This document shows positions 40,001 to 50,710 of a stretch of DNA of 64,000 nt, piece by piece. Location: NCBI RefSeq assembly GCF_030867145.1, contig NC_134420.1, forward strand, positions 8,483,823 to 8,547,822. The letters run 5' to 3'. Position numbers and translations under genes: made by a program. Below the pieces are notes generated by a model, which saw only the letters and a program-made list of their open reading frames with translations, searched no databases and had not been told where the DNA came from. Positions within the stretch are counted from its first letter, which is position 1; each line of letters starts with the position of its first letter. The stretch is from Opisthocomus hoazin. Taxonomy: Eukaryota; Chordata; Aves; Opisthocomiformes; Opisthocomidae.

Positions 40001-43000
40001 CCCCCCTCAGATAAAAGCCAGAGTTAGATCCTAATTGTAAACTGAAATATTCACCTGACAGCAGATATTCAGATATTCCAGACAATCCTCATGCAGCATT
40101 TTCTCCTGTGACAAACCAGAGATCTGAATTCTGACAAACATAAATATGAAGAAGTCTACATCCTTCCCTTGTTTTCTGATTAAATACACTTCTGCTCTAC
40201 CATCGCTGATGGGGTCAATGTGGTCCAATGATGTTTGATGAGATAAAGTGGTGGACTTGCTGTTGGCTTTCTTTTAAATGCCTACATCTCAGAAAAAATT
40301 TGCTGTATCAGCTCACTAAATAACAAAACTCATGAAATTGCTCATTTTAGTCATCATTTGAACTAGTAGTAATTATTCCTGTAATAGTAAAATGAGGTTT
40401 TAATGCTGATTAATGAAACTGCTAAGCTGTCAAGACTGCCAGTCGCGCTTATGGGTCTCTAGAGACTGTCCCCTAAAATAGTTGCCATCATATGTGTAAT
40501 ATGGCTTTTTCTGTTGGACCAGATGTGAAGCATATGGTGACCTATTACAGCAGGGATGAGCTGTAAGTCCTGGCTGAATTATATTGGACAAACTACCCAA
40601 ATGGAAAGATAACGTCCAGTGATTATTATAGGATCATAGCAGCTTTCTAGAGTGTAAGGGACGATGACGAGCTTGGGAAATTGCCTAGCTCAGTTAATCA
40701 TTCCTGCTTGATAGAGTAATACTGATATTCTTTTAAGCTTATTTATATCCTAGAAGAATACCATTCTGCTGTGCAGGCAAACATACTGTAAAACACATTT
40801 CTACTGCCTACCACTTGTTCTCTCTCTTGCCCTTTTTGAGTGCCCATTCCTGCTGCTGGAGGGAATCCTGTGGGGCAGCGGGTGCCAGCGAGGGGAACCT
40901 GTGGCGTTCCCTAGCACCCAGCCCCACACCGGCAGGAGCAAACCTCGGAGTCGGTCGCAGTGGAGGAAAGGTGCTGTATGATTGAAAGGATACTGTACTG
41001 TCCAGAGCACAAAGAAATAGGCAGGAAAATAAAACTAAGTAATGAAATGCACTGCTCTTTTACGCAGAAACACAATTTAATCGGGCACATTTTACTTCCT
41101 TATGGCCATTTAGTCATTGGGGCAGGGTCCTCGCTCGCAGAAAACCAGCCCATTGCCTTGCCGAGCTCTGGGGGCCGTCGTGAGAGCGCTCGGATCCCCT
41201 GGCAGAAGGAACGAGGGCAAGCCTTCTTTCTGAATAACCGTAATTCCCCATACCCATTAACTTGATCGTTACCCAATACTGTACTCAGTCTTCGGCTTGT
41301 TGGCAGGTACTATCCAGAGCAGAATATAATGGACTGCTTTTCAATTTTGCTACTGCCACTTTGTATTACTCTTTGGTATGATTCCGTCATTTTATGAACA
41401 GTTTAACCTATTTACTCATGTGTAAATGGACAATGGTTGAAGATTAGAGAGGCTTCATTTGCTACGAAGAGCTACTACCTTGTCTCAAAGGAAAAAGAAC
41501 CAGTTGACCTAGATGGCAAGTCATCTACTTCTTACTGTGGCTGTATCAAATTATCATCAGTGTTGGCCTATGCGTATAGCAACAAATACGCAATAGCATG
41601 GCTACACACTGATTTTTAGAGGCCAGAAAAGTATAGACAGCTATTTCAGTAACTAAACATACAAATTAATACGCAGGATGATTCATAGGCACATGCAATG
41701 TGTTTCACATTCATTTCTAAAATCAGTGCTGTAATTGCTGCTGGTCAAGCTTACTTTGGACAAGATGTTCTTGTTCAAATGTGTGTTTGAAGGAGGGAGT
41801 AAATGTTGCCTTCTCTCCTTCTAAACACACTTCCAGTACTTCTTCCACTGCCACATTCTTGGGCTTTAAGATTGTTCCATCAGACAGAAGTGCTCTTATA
41901 AGCCATCAGGCCTGGCTGTTTCATCAGTGATTTCACAGCCCCTGGTCCTGCACCCCTAACCCACACGAGCACTATCACCAACTTCACAAAATCAGATCCA
42001 CAGAAATGCTGAAACTACTTACTGCTATTCTGTAATCATGCAAGACTGACCTACTACAGTAAAAATCCTCTTCAAATTGTCTGGCAACAGAAACGGAGGT
42101 ATTTTCATTATATGGCCAAGTTTTCTGTAACAAATAATACTACCACAGCTTAATTGGCATTTATACAAATATTCAGGCCTGTAAACAACACCAGTGAAGC
42201 CACAGCTACAGCTGGGGTTGTCTGCATATGGTTACTACCCTCCAGACAGATAATTCGTTCCTTGGAAAAGTCTGTTTTCATAGTAACGTGGTTACAAAGC
42301 AGTCCCTCAAGCGCCACTGTGTCAGGAAAGCACATCACAGACAGAAGGTAATGACTGCTGACACCAGACCAGCTCTCCTCTTGTTCCATATAAAGGCCAG
42401 CAAACTCTAAATCATCAGCGCAACCATGCCGCTTACCTGCCCCCATTGTTCGAGCATGTCTTTACAGCAGGGAGCTAAATCTATCAAAACACAGCTTAAG
42501 AAAAAAATTTACTGTACGGTGTATACAAGTCTGACTGGCTGGTCTGAAAAAAAAATTAAACTGGGATTAAGATTTCAACAAAGAGCACTTCTTACCCCAG
42601 GAATAGTGCCTTGTGAACTACTTCACAAGAAACCCCAAACCCAACAGCCCACCCCACCCCCCCAGCCCAAATGAAAAAAAGAAATCTGAGCTGGGATGGT
42701 CTGGAAACTGGTCCTGTCCGGGGCACTTCGGCACACCCCCTTGGAAGCTTTATCAGAAGGAGGATGATTTCAGTAAACAAGTCACAAAATACTGTTTGTC
42801 TAACATTTGCAATAATTATAGCCTACGTACTTAAGCCTGGAAATCCAGTATGTCTGTGGAATGCCCTTGCTGGTATCTATTGGTTATCACTGGCTCAGAT
42901 GATAGCTTTAATGGTTTTTCAATTTTCAATTTTCAATTTGCGGGTTCTTCAATTATTTTGTTCTTCCAAGTCAGGATTAGGAAGCTGGCTCATTCTCATT

Positions 43001-43040
43001 GTAAGATCTTTCCAAACAAAAAGCTGTGGGGAACCGAACA
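34001..43040. other. Intergenic DNA, central part
   Basis: No coding exon was recognised. An imperfect A run with a G-rich tail lies at 34133-34163. A 20-bp unit is tandemly duplicated at 38127-38166. Positions 40620-40700 show a weak GGATCATAG start that could be a very old CR1 end, too decayed to call. A three-fold TTTTCAA-type repeat lies near 42914-42940. The ORFs of 128-164 codons overlapping this interval (34445-34915, 42671-43165) show no domain and the second runs into a SINE relic, so I do not call them genes. Confidence 0.55.
38127..38166. repeat. Tandem duplication of a 20-bp unit
   Basis: The unit GTGGCTAATTTTGGCTTTCA occurs twice back to back (38127-38146 and 38147-38166) without a mismatch. 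An exact copy suggests a recent duplication. No function is implied. Confidence 0.9.
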
Positions 43041-43165
43041 GCAGCAAGCTGTCAGATCAGGAGACAAGGGTTCAGTCCTTCATTTGGCCACAGGTCACTG
43101 CTGTGACTGTGGCTGATGAGCTTAATTTTTGTCTCATGGCTTCTCCAACAGTAAGAACAGCATAG
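43041..43165 (+). mobile_element. Probable ancient MIR/CORE-type SINE relic
   Basis: Pieces of the amniote MIR-like consensus appear in the right order: AGGAGACAAGGGTTCAGTCC (consensus has a GACCTGGGTTC-ATTCC stretch), GGCCACAGG, a TGTGACTGTGG remnant, and ATTTTTGTCTCA followed by AACAGTAAGA. Similarity is patchy, as expected for a very old insertion. Identification is from memory of the consensus. Confidence 0.4.
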
Positions 43166-43289
43166 TTACCAGCTTTTTGCTTTCCCTGATTCTTGCTTGA
43201 CTTGGGCTTCACAGTAAAGGGACTGTCACCATGTTGGACATGTAACACCAAGTCAAGAAGGTCTTGGCCTTGACTGGAGTGCTACTGTC

Positions 43290-43341
43290 ATGCAAATGAG
43301 AGCCACAGCTTTTCCGAGCGGGTATTTGCATAGCTGATTGG
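43290..43341 (-). promoter_or_regulatory. Paired octamer sites with CCAAT box
   Basis: ATGCAAAT at 43290-43297 and its reverse complement ATTTGCAT at 43324-43331 are both perfect POU octamers. CCAATCAG is present on the minus strand at 43334-43341. Read on the minus strand the order is CCAATCAG, octamer, then CTCATTTGCATG, much like the core of a vertebrate H2A/H2B histone promoter. No TATA box and no histone ORF follows on the minus strand. It could be a POU/NF-Y enhancer module or chance. Confidence 0.35.
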
Positions 43342-44454
43342 TTGCTGTAGGGCATCACACTAAGAACAGTAAATTTTATCTGTAACTGTCCACTGTTCTT
43401 AAGTCTAACTGGTAACTGTAGTAGCTCCAAAGAAATCTTGGAGCAACAAGGTAAGATTTTTTTTGCACAGGACATCACAAAATTGAATTTTTTTCTTTTT
43501 TTTTTACATACTTCTAGATACCGTAAGATGATGGATTTAAATGCTACCAAAGAGATGGGGTGTCTCTGGCAACATAAAGATCTCTGAAAATCTGGCCTCA
43601 GCTTGATAATAGAAACCCAAATCAAAGATAAACTGCTTGAGTTTCATTTTAAGATGATACGGCTATTGAATTTCAAAGTTTTACATCTAGTATAATTGAT
43701 TATGAATAATAAGCGTACGTATTTTGTAGTTGTAAGCCTAGAGTAAATTCAATAGCACTTTGTACTAGAAGTTGTTCTGTTGATTAGGAGATCTTAATCA
43801 ATACAATTTAGCTCCTCTTAGGAACTGCCACTCTCCCAGCCTGAGCTGGGCTTGAGCCAGATGCCTTGTAGTGTCAATGTGATGCTCAAATACGTTGTCT
43901 CCAAAATTCTCTAGATACCTCACAACACAAAGCCAATACGAATGTAGTGTTACTGACAGAGCTGTAGTCTGTACCTTACAGTAATGTAAAGATTTTGTAC
44001 CGTCTTCAGACCTTTTAACGAATCTATGCTAGTGATCATCTTCAGAGAGTTTGAACTACGCTAATTCATCACTTACTTGCCTGCTGCAGGAAAAACATAA
44101 GATGTACTTTAACACTTTAAGATGATTGATAAAGGTTTTGCTGTGCATCTTAATAGAGGTTGCTTGTTCTGTTACCAAGAGCTTGGCTTTACCAGTTTAT
44201 CCTCCCTCTATGCTAGCTTGATTAAATATGCAGGAGTTGACTTTGATTTTTGTTTTCCTTCTAACTGCAACTCTTCCCTGCCACACGCCAGCCTGTCTTC
44301 CAGGATACTGGGATGATTTTCACAGCAGCAGCTTTGATCTTGGTGTGACAAAGGAACTGGTTTCTCCATCTATTTGCAAAGGAAAGTGTACAAAAAGGAA
44401 AACTGGTATTAAAGAGCTACAACACTGCTCAGGAAATGCAGATTTAGTTCTTAC

Positions 44455-44545
44455 GACAGTGAGATCTCCTGTGTGATCTGGGCAAGTCAGTCAACTCCAG
44501 AGGCTCCTCTTCTCCTGCCTTTTCAGCATCCTGTCCCTTTAGCCT
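44455..44545 (+). mobile_element. Probable MIR/CORE-SINE relic
   Basis: The block CCTGTGTGATCTGGGCAAGT at 44469-44488, followed by CAGTCAACTCC and later by TTTCAGCATCC, closely tracks the conserved core of MIR-class SINEs (TGTGTGACCTTGGGCAAGTC-ACTTAACCTC). Only the core is recognisable. The boundaries are approximate. Confidence 0.5.
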
Positions 44546-46707
44546 CAGCCTCACACGGGACATCCCTTGTCACGTGCGCAATGAGCTCCCACACAAACCA
44601 GATCCACGCTGATTTTGGGCAATATTATCCATACCGACAATTAATAAAAAAAGAAAAGTTACACTCTTCCTCCAATTGCAGTGACTCTCAGCAGCCAGAA
44701 AAAACATTTTGCTGAAACACTCACATGACACTCCATGTGGAAAATACTTCTATACAGCATGCAAAACAGCTGAATTTGTTGTGCTGTTCCTTTAACAGTC
44801 CATCACTGAAAGCCCTTGGCACCAGACTGACACCTTTGGGCCACATTAATAGCAACAGCAGTACAAAGGTACCTCGTAATGGGATTTGAGGAAGACTGTA
44901 AGTTTTTTGTTTCACACTTTTAAGTCTACACTTCGAAGTCTACTTTCAAATATTTTGTAGTTTAGAAGTCTTATCTAAACTTCTAGGACTCCTGCAGTCC
45001 TAAGTCCTCAGGTCCTAAAGCTGTCAAGTCCTACTGTACCACCGAGCCATCTACCTAGAGAAATACTACCCACTGCTTGAGGAAGAGATGAATGTAGACC
45101 ATTCATTCAGTCATCCTAAACTGAGGTACACTTTTTTGTCTGACCCTCTCCCACGAACACAAACCTTAGGTACAAAGTAAGTGACTAAATTGTGTAATAA
45201 GAATTGCAGGGAAATGCTGCACAGAAGCAAGGAAGGACTCCTCTGATTCTATTCTATAATTAGCAAAAAGCAAATTGAGCCCAGAGAAAACTTTGTTAGA
45301 AAAATTTAGAAGTAAAACAAAACAAGATGTATCCTTACAGCCACATCATAAATTAGTTGTTACAAAACTGGCTGGCTCAAGCCAGAGATGGAGGTATGGA
45401 AAGCGGTAACTAGATGAGGAAAAAATAAATCAACAGGGATGACTGAAAACCAGTTTAGTGCACTGAAACTCCCTCAGACTTCTCTTGCATCTTCTCTTGA
45501 TTAGGCTGATAGGAACTGAAGCTGAAAATGTTAAAACCCGACTTTAGTCTCCCACGTTGCAGTTAGGCTGCACTCCTTTATCAGAGTCTTTTTCTTTGTG
45601 CTTCTGTAGGTCGGACTGCTTTGATGGCTGGGACCTTCTGCAGAAGTGCAGAGGGTGACCTACAAGCACTGACTAGTGGACGTAGTTGTCCAAGCCTGAC
45701 CATAACGTGATTTTTGTCTGAGTAGCAGGTGAATGTAAATTGGAAACAATGATGCGGCATAGAATGAGGATCAAATGAGGAATCTGCAAGGAAGTTGGGA
45801 TCTATGTCTCAAAATAGAGGCAAGACAAAATACATTGCTTTGTGTTGCAGGCTGTGTTCCATGCAGCTTTTATAATGCATTTCCCTTTCCAGTAAGAAGC
45901 TGTCATGCTGGGCACAGAAAATCAGGATCCCTGCCTGTCTGTAACTGCTAGAAAATACCCTTAAGTTAAAAAAAAAAAAGGGGGTGGGGTGGGTAGAGAA
46001 GGGGTGAAAAGAAAATACCAGAAACGTAATTCAATCAGGTGTGGTCAAAAGCAAGGTCTCAAAGAAAGCCCTTGGGTCAATTTAACACAGAATGGAAGGG
46101 CTACAAAGTTTGGAAGTCTCCCTGCGACTTAAATTATAGATGGTTTCCAGGAGTTTCCTTAATAAAATTTGTCTAGGGAGAAAATATTGGTGTCAGTGAG
46201 GGGAAAAATCTGATTCACGGAAAATGGAAAAGAGAAAGGCAGCTTCAACCAGGAGTTAGTCATCAATCTATTTCTTAGACAGAGTCTTGGCAAAACCCAT
46301 TCTCCTGGTAGAACTTGCCTGGAGTAGACCAGATTGATTTGACAGTCTCTTAGCCTAATAAATGCTTGACCTCAAGGTCTGCTGAATTCACTAAATTCAC
46401 TATGCAGAGAGAATTGGGAACCAATCACCTCTGGGGAACATCCTGTTCTGCAGCCCTCCCCTGATAAAGGCCTTGACTGCTTTCAGCCTTATCGAGATGA
46501 CTAGATGAAAGCTGCTCTCAGAAGAAGAAAGGTTAATCGACTACGCTGCTGTTAATCAATCACTTGGAAAGATTCAGCACTTACAATAGGTAGGTCCCTC
46601 TTCCTGCCAGGAGGTTCTTGCATGTTAACCGGGGACCATCTCCTCCGGTTTGAAGGAAGAGTAACAGACAGGAACACAATCCAGACAGATGCCAGGTGTC
46701 TGATCCA

Positions 46708-46770
46708 AAGCCAGCTGAAGTCAATAGAAAGACTCCTAGTGAGTTCAATGGGCTTGGATCAGACCCCGGA
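46708..46770. repeat. Palindromic old amniote repeat
   Basis: GATCCAAAGCC at the left end pairs with GGGCTTGGATC at the right, and TGAAGTCA with TGAGTTCA inside, so the segment is an imperfect inverted repeat around AGACTCC. I recall near-identical palindromes in many copies in turtle and crocodilian genomes. It may be a short non-autonomous DNA-transposon relic or part of a longer old element. Confidence 0.5.
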
Positions 46771-49272
46771 GAAAGACTTATTATCCAAGGTTTATTCTGC
46801 ATACGGGTATCGAGCTACTTTTAGTAGTGAAGGATCCTTGAAAAGAAGCAGATTCATCATGCTTTTGCCTCCCTGTGAAATCAAACTTCTTCAAATCATA
46901 CTGTGTCCCATTTACTCTGATTGCCACATATGGCTGACATCCAGCAAAGGAAAATTACCTGCCTGTGACAGCACAGACAGACACATATACATTTCAAAAT
47001 CTCTCAAGAGTACAGAAGGAAAAAAATGCCAAACTGCTAATGTTTTCCTGGCCTTTTTGTAATTGCCGCTAGCCAAAATGATAGCTTTCTCAGAAGAGGA
47101 AAAGCTAGACCAATGTCTGAAAGCACAAAGGAAAATTGAGGGAAAAAAATGAAAAAGATGGAATTAAAAGGATTCTGCCATGAAGAAGAGCAAGCTCAGT
47201 GCTGAACAACGAGCAGCATGTAAGGTGAAGCTGACAAGAGCCTGAGCGAAAAAAAAAACAGAAGAGGAAAAGGCACCCTTAGAAAGTGCCCCTGAGGATT
47301 AGGTATTCCTCCGAATTAACAGCTGTATTCAGCCCCAGCATCAGCAGATGACAAAGCAGGCACTATCCTGTACGCTTGTCTAAATGGATGTGGAGAGTCT
47401 CAGCCTGTTGGTACAACCCAGGCCCTCATCTCACAGCGCGGAACCACTTGGTAACTCACCTGCTGCACCACAGAGCCAACAAGCCATACGGAGAACGGCT
47501 GAAACCAAGAGATACACACCTTTAGGACACCTACAGCTACATGTACCAGTTCACAGTTTACTGCAGTGTCTGGGGCAGACTTCTGCTTCTTCAAGGTGCT
47601 GCTTGTAGTAGTTTCTCACTACCAGCCGCACCCGAGGCGGACTCCTGGCTGAAGTTATGCCAGCCTCTACTCCTCTGGCTCTGTCTGCTGCCAGAAGGCT
47701 TCAGGCCGCTCAAAGCCTGGAACAAAGCTGGTGGCTTGAAATTTTTGCTTTAGGAATAACCCAGTTTTCACTAAAGGCAGATACCTGAAGTGGAGAATGA
47801 CAGACTGGTACGACGGACTGTACCTGTCCTAGCTAGCGAAGAGGCGCCGGGTCCTTCAGAGGGCTGGAGAGCAGTCCAGATGCAGTGGCTAGTCTCTGCT
47901 CGTCTCAAAGTTCACTACAAAGCATCCCAGGCAACGGATCTTTCCTCCTTATGCAGTGACAACAAGCAACAGATCAGTGAAAGAGAATGACCTCAGGTGC
48001 ACTATATGCATGATTTCTGCGTGCTCCAAGCAAACGCTTTATCTGAGGAAGGACAGCCATCATAAACGTAGCCATGTTCTTCGCCAGTAAACAGCTGTGG
48101 TTGCCAAACCAATTCCCTAGTCTTCTCATCGCTGGCTGGAAAAAACCTCAGCAGACAGATCCTGTGTCTACATCCAAAAGGAAGGTCTCATCTTTGGTGA
48201 CTTTTTTCCCTTTGGCTCAATCGATAAAATAACCAGCACTGCAAGCAAAGCAGGGTAGATATTAAAGAGTGAGGATGCCTGTCTGTTCCATAAGGAAACC
48301 TGACAAGAAATTCCACGTACAAAACAAGAACTAGATTTAAGAGGTACAGCAGCAGCTTCTTTCCCAGAGAAGACTTTGGTATAGCAGCCTTATCAATCTG
48401 AAAATTTCAGCCTAACTCCATAGTTATGTGTAATGTGCATTGTATCAAAATACACAAGCGGCAGTCCTCTAAGCAGCACTCTGCTGTCAGAGCCTAGAAT
48501 CTGTTGTCTATAACCCTTTTAACAAAATAATGCCAAAAGTTATCAACCTGCTACGATAAATGGGAATACTCTGTGGCTTTCCAGGTCTGGTTTTATGTTA
48601 CTGCAGGTGCAGATTGATGGAAACAGTGCCTTGTCTTCCGATGTTTGAAACTGGATTTTCACAGCCATGACTTCTCTTTTTGAACAAGATTCTGTTACTG
48701 TGTACTTCACCGTACTGCAGTAACACCAGCAGGTCCTGTTGTGTTTGCCATTCTACTGGCACACACCGAACCACACTCCCCTGCAGTTCTCTTGCCAGTG
48801 GTGGATCCCGCTGCAGCCACAAAACTGAGAAGAGATCCAGAAAAAGCGATATATTAGATCTATGACTATTCATCCCTTAACCCATAGGAGATGAGCGTAA
48901 GGCACCTGCAGCTCAGTACTAGTGACCAAGCGCAGAAGTACAAAGGTTACTGCCTAATCAATTTTTCCCCCTGTTGTCTGGAACAGTATCCTACAAGGCT
49001 TAACTGTGCAAACTTGGTTGCACTGAAATGCAACATCTGAAGACAAAATCTCTTCTGTCTGAAAGGAATGCCAAGAGGGATAGCAGAGAAACGGAAGGAA
49101 AAGTCTGAGTGCTTTATCGACCCGACTGACATCCTATGAAGAAGGTAAGCCATAAAAATTTATTGAGAAATAGAAAAGTTCTTACTTAGCCTCATCACTG
49201 CCCCCACCCAACTGTTAATGCCACAGACAAATGCAGAATTCCCTTGAACCACATATTTAAAAATCTTGCAAT

Positions 49273-49278
49273 TTTATT
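49273..49278 (-). terminator. MPPED2: Candidate MPPED2 polyadenylation signal
   Basis: TTTATT on the plus strand, i.e. AATAAA on the minus strand, about 1.3 kb past the MPPED2 stop. A second AATAAA lies 114 bases further on at 49159-49164. Which one is used cannot be told from the sequence. Confidence 0.4.
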
Positions 49279-50387
49279 TGCATATAAAGGCCGCTAGATA
49301 TAATATCACAATAAATTTAAAGAAACAACTGCTTTTCTAAATTCCATTAACAAGGTAACATAAAACAGAACAAAGCTCAATAGCATTTACACTGGTAGAA
49401 CAGAAATAACTATCTGCAACAATATTTTGTGCTAGCGAGATTGCATTTACACACAGTGCAAAATAAGAAAAAGGAAATAAAAAGACAAGAAGAATATTTA
49501 AATATAAAGGACAACTAAGCCTTATTTTAGTTAGGCTTGATTGTATCCATTTGAATCTATACATGCCTGAACTACGACAAAGATTTTACTCAGGCTCTTG
49601 AAGGCCTTGAGCACTTGGAAAATGTGTCACATCCTTCATAATTTAGATGTGCTGTACAGCATAATTTTGCAGATGCTATACTGGCAATATTAAATCCTAG
49701 CTTAGTTATAATGCACAAAAAATACATATATATATAAATTCATATTTAAAAGGAGTCCGCATTTACATTTTTTTTTTTACTGCATGAAATACCTGCTCTT
49801 TGCAGCTTTCACCCCCAGTCTTTTAAAGCTAAAATAATTTAAAAACAAACAATAAAAGGTAGGTATCACATATAGACCGTGGCTATCTCTATCAGTCTTT
49901 AATGCATAAAGCAGGTAGAGACAAACAACTGAGTCGTCTGTTCTCCCCTTGCTGCATTCTACTGTTAACAGAAGCAAGTTTCAGTACATGCACACGTATT
50001 AAGAGGTAAATGGACCCCAAACTATTGTTTGCGCTACTAAAAAAATTTCATATAAATGGAGATGAAAAGCTAACATTTAGACCTAGGGAAAAAGAAGACA
50101 TTTAAAAAACCCCGACAATAACATAAGTTGTGCAAATTTGGGTGTTTTTAAATGCTGCCTACTTTTTAGCTTATAATATAATATTAAAATAAGGTCTCTC
50201 ACTTATTAAAAGAAAGCTTGGCTGTCCTTTTGAGAACACTATAACAATTTACAATGGCAAATTTCTTGAAAAACAAAATTCATTTTACAAATTCACAATG
50301 CTTTATCAATTTAAAATGAATGCTGCATTTCCAAAAAAGCACAACCTCTAACTTTTCTTCTTGTTTCTCTTGTACCAGCAATTTACA

Positions 50388-50503
50388 AAAAAAACAAAAC
50401 CAAAAACACCCAAACCCCAACAAAACCAAAACCCAAATGCCACCCCAAAACAAAACCCCCAAGGTTCCCCCAAATTCTCACCAGCCCCCTCCCCCCCAAT
50501 TTT
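50388..50503 (-). repeat. G/U-rich low-complexity tract in MPPED2 3' UTR
   Basis: The plus strand is a long run of A and C with almost no T or G until 50463. The minus strand, which is the mRNA sense, has many G runs of three to seven separated by T-rich spacers, starting about 90 nt after the MPPED2 stop codon. The ORFs reported across it are artefacts of this composition. Confidence 0.85.
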
Positions 50504-50591
50504 GAAATAAGCATGTAACAGAATGTAAGTTTTGTAATTAGAAAATGGCAGTTTATAGACCTTCCCCAAGTTCCAAATGTGCAGTAGTGCT

Positions 50592-50710
50592 TCATGATCC
50601 TTGAGGGGTTGGAAGGTCAAATATAATTGGAGGGTTGGTTGGTTGAAAGCTGACCGTACATGTTGAAGCATTGATGTACGTTGTGTAACCGTCTGTCATA
50701 ATGCCATAAC
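50592..50710 (-). CDS. MPPED2: MPPED2 last coding exon (residues 257-294)
   Basis: This exon completes the split Gly256 codon (G|GT), encodes 38 residues and ends with TGA at 50594-50592. The peptide starts YGIMTDGYTTYINAST, continues TVSFQPTNPPIIFDLP and ends QGS, which is the C-terminus of vertebrate MPPED2. The acceptor ACCTACAG lies immediately above 50710. In the family this part closes the metallophosphoesterase fold. From memory it differs from human at only one position (Thr for Asn near the end), as expected of a highly conserved brain protein. Confidence 0.96.

Larger units (their letters stand above)
43342..49150. other. Intergenic DNA between the convergent gene ends
   Basis: Unique sequence with no recognised exon. 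It contains a second SINE-like relic (44455-44545) and a palindromic old repeat (46708-46770). An A run followed by a G-rich tract lies at 45967-45993. The 146-codon ORF at 46622-47062 overlaps the palindromic repeat and has no recognisable domain. Confidence 0.55.
49151..50591 (-). other. MPPED2: MPPED2 probable 3' UTR
   Basis: Minus-strand noncoding sequence after the MPPED2 stop codon. AATAAA on the minus strand occurs at 49273-49278 and at 49159-49164; either could end the transcript, giving a UTR of about 1.3-1.45 kb. The sequence is AT-rich apart from a striking A/C-rich tract on the plus strand at 50388-50503, which is G/U-rich in the mRNA. Confidence 0.5.

Noticed and set aside
40620-40700. 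Possible very old CR1 end
   Set aside because: Only a GGATCATAG-like start and scattered matches; too decayed to separate from chance.
42671-43165. 164-codon plus-strand ORF
   Set aside because: No domain or recognisable similarity, no promoter or splice context, and its 3' third overlaps a probable SINE relic.
43209-43625. Histone gene downstream of the octamer/CCAAT module
   Set aside because: The minus-strand ORF here shows no histone-fold sequence and spans the module itself.
49337-49564. 75-codon minus-strand ORF in the MPPED2 3' UTR
   Set aside because: A hydrophobic random peptide in AT-rich UTR sequence with no resemblance to a known protein.
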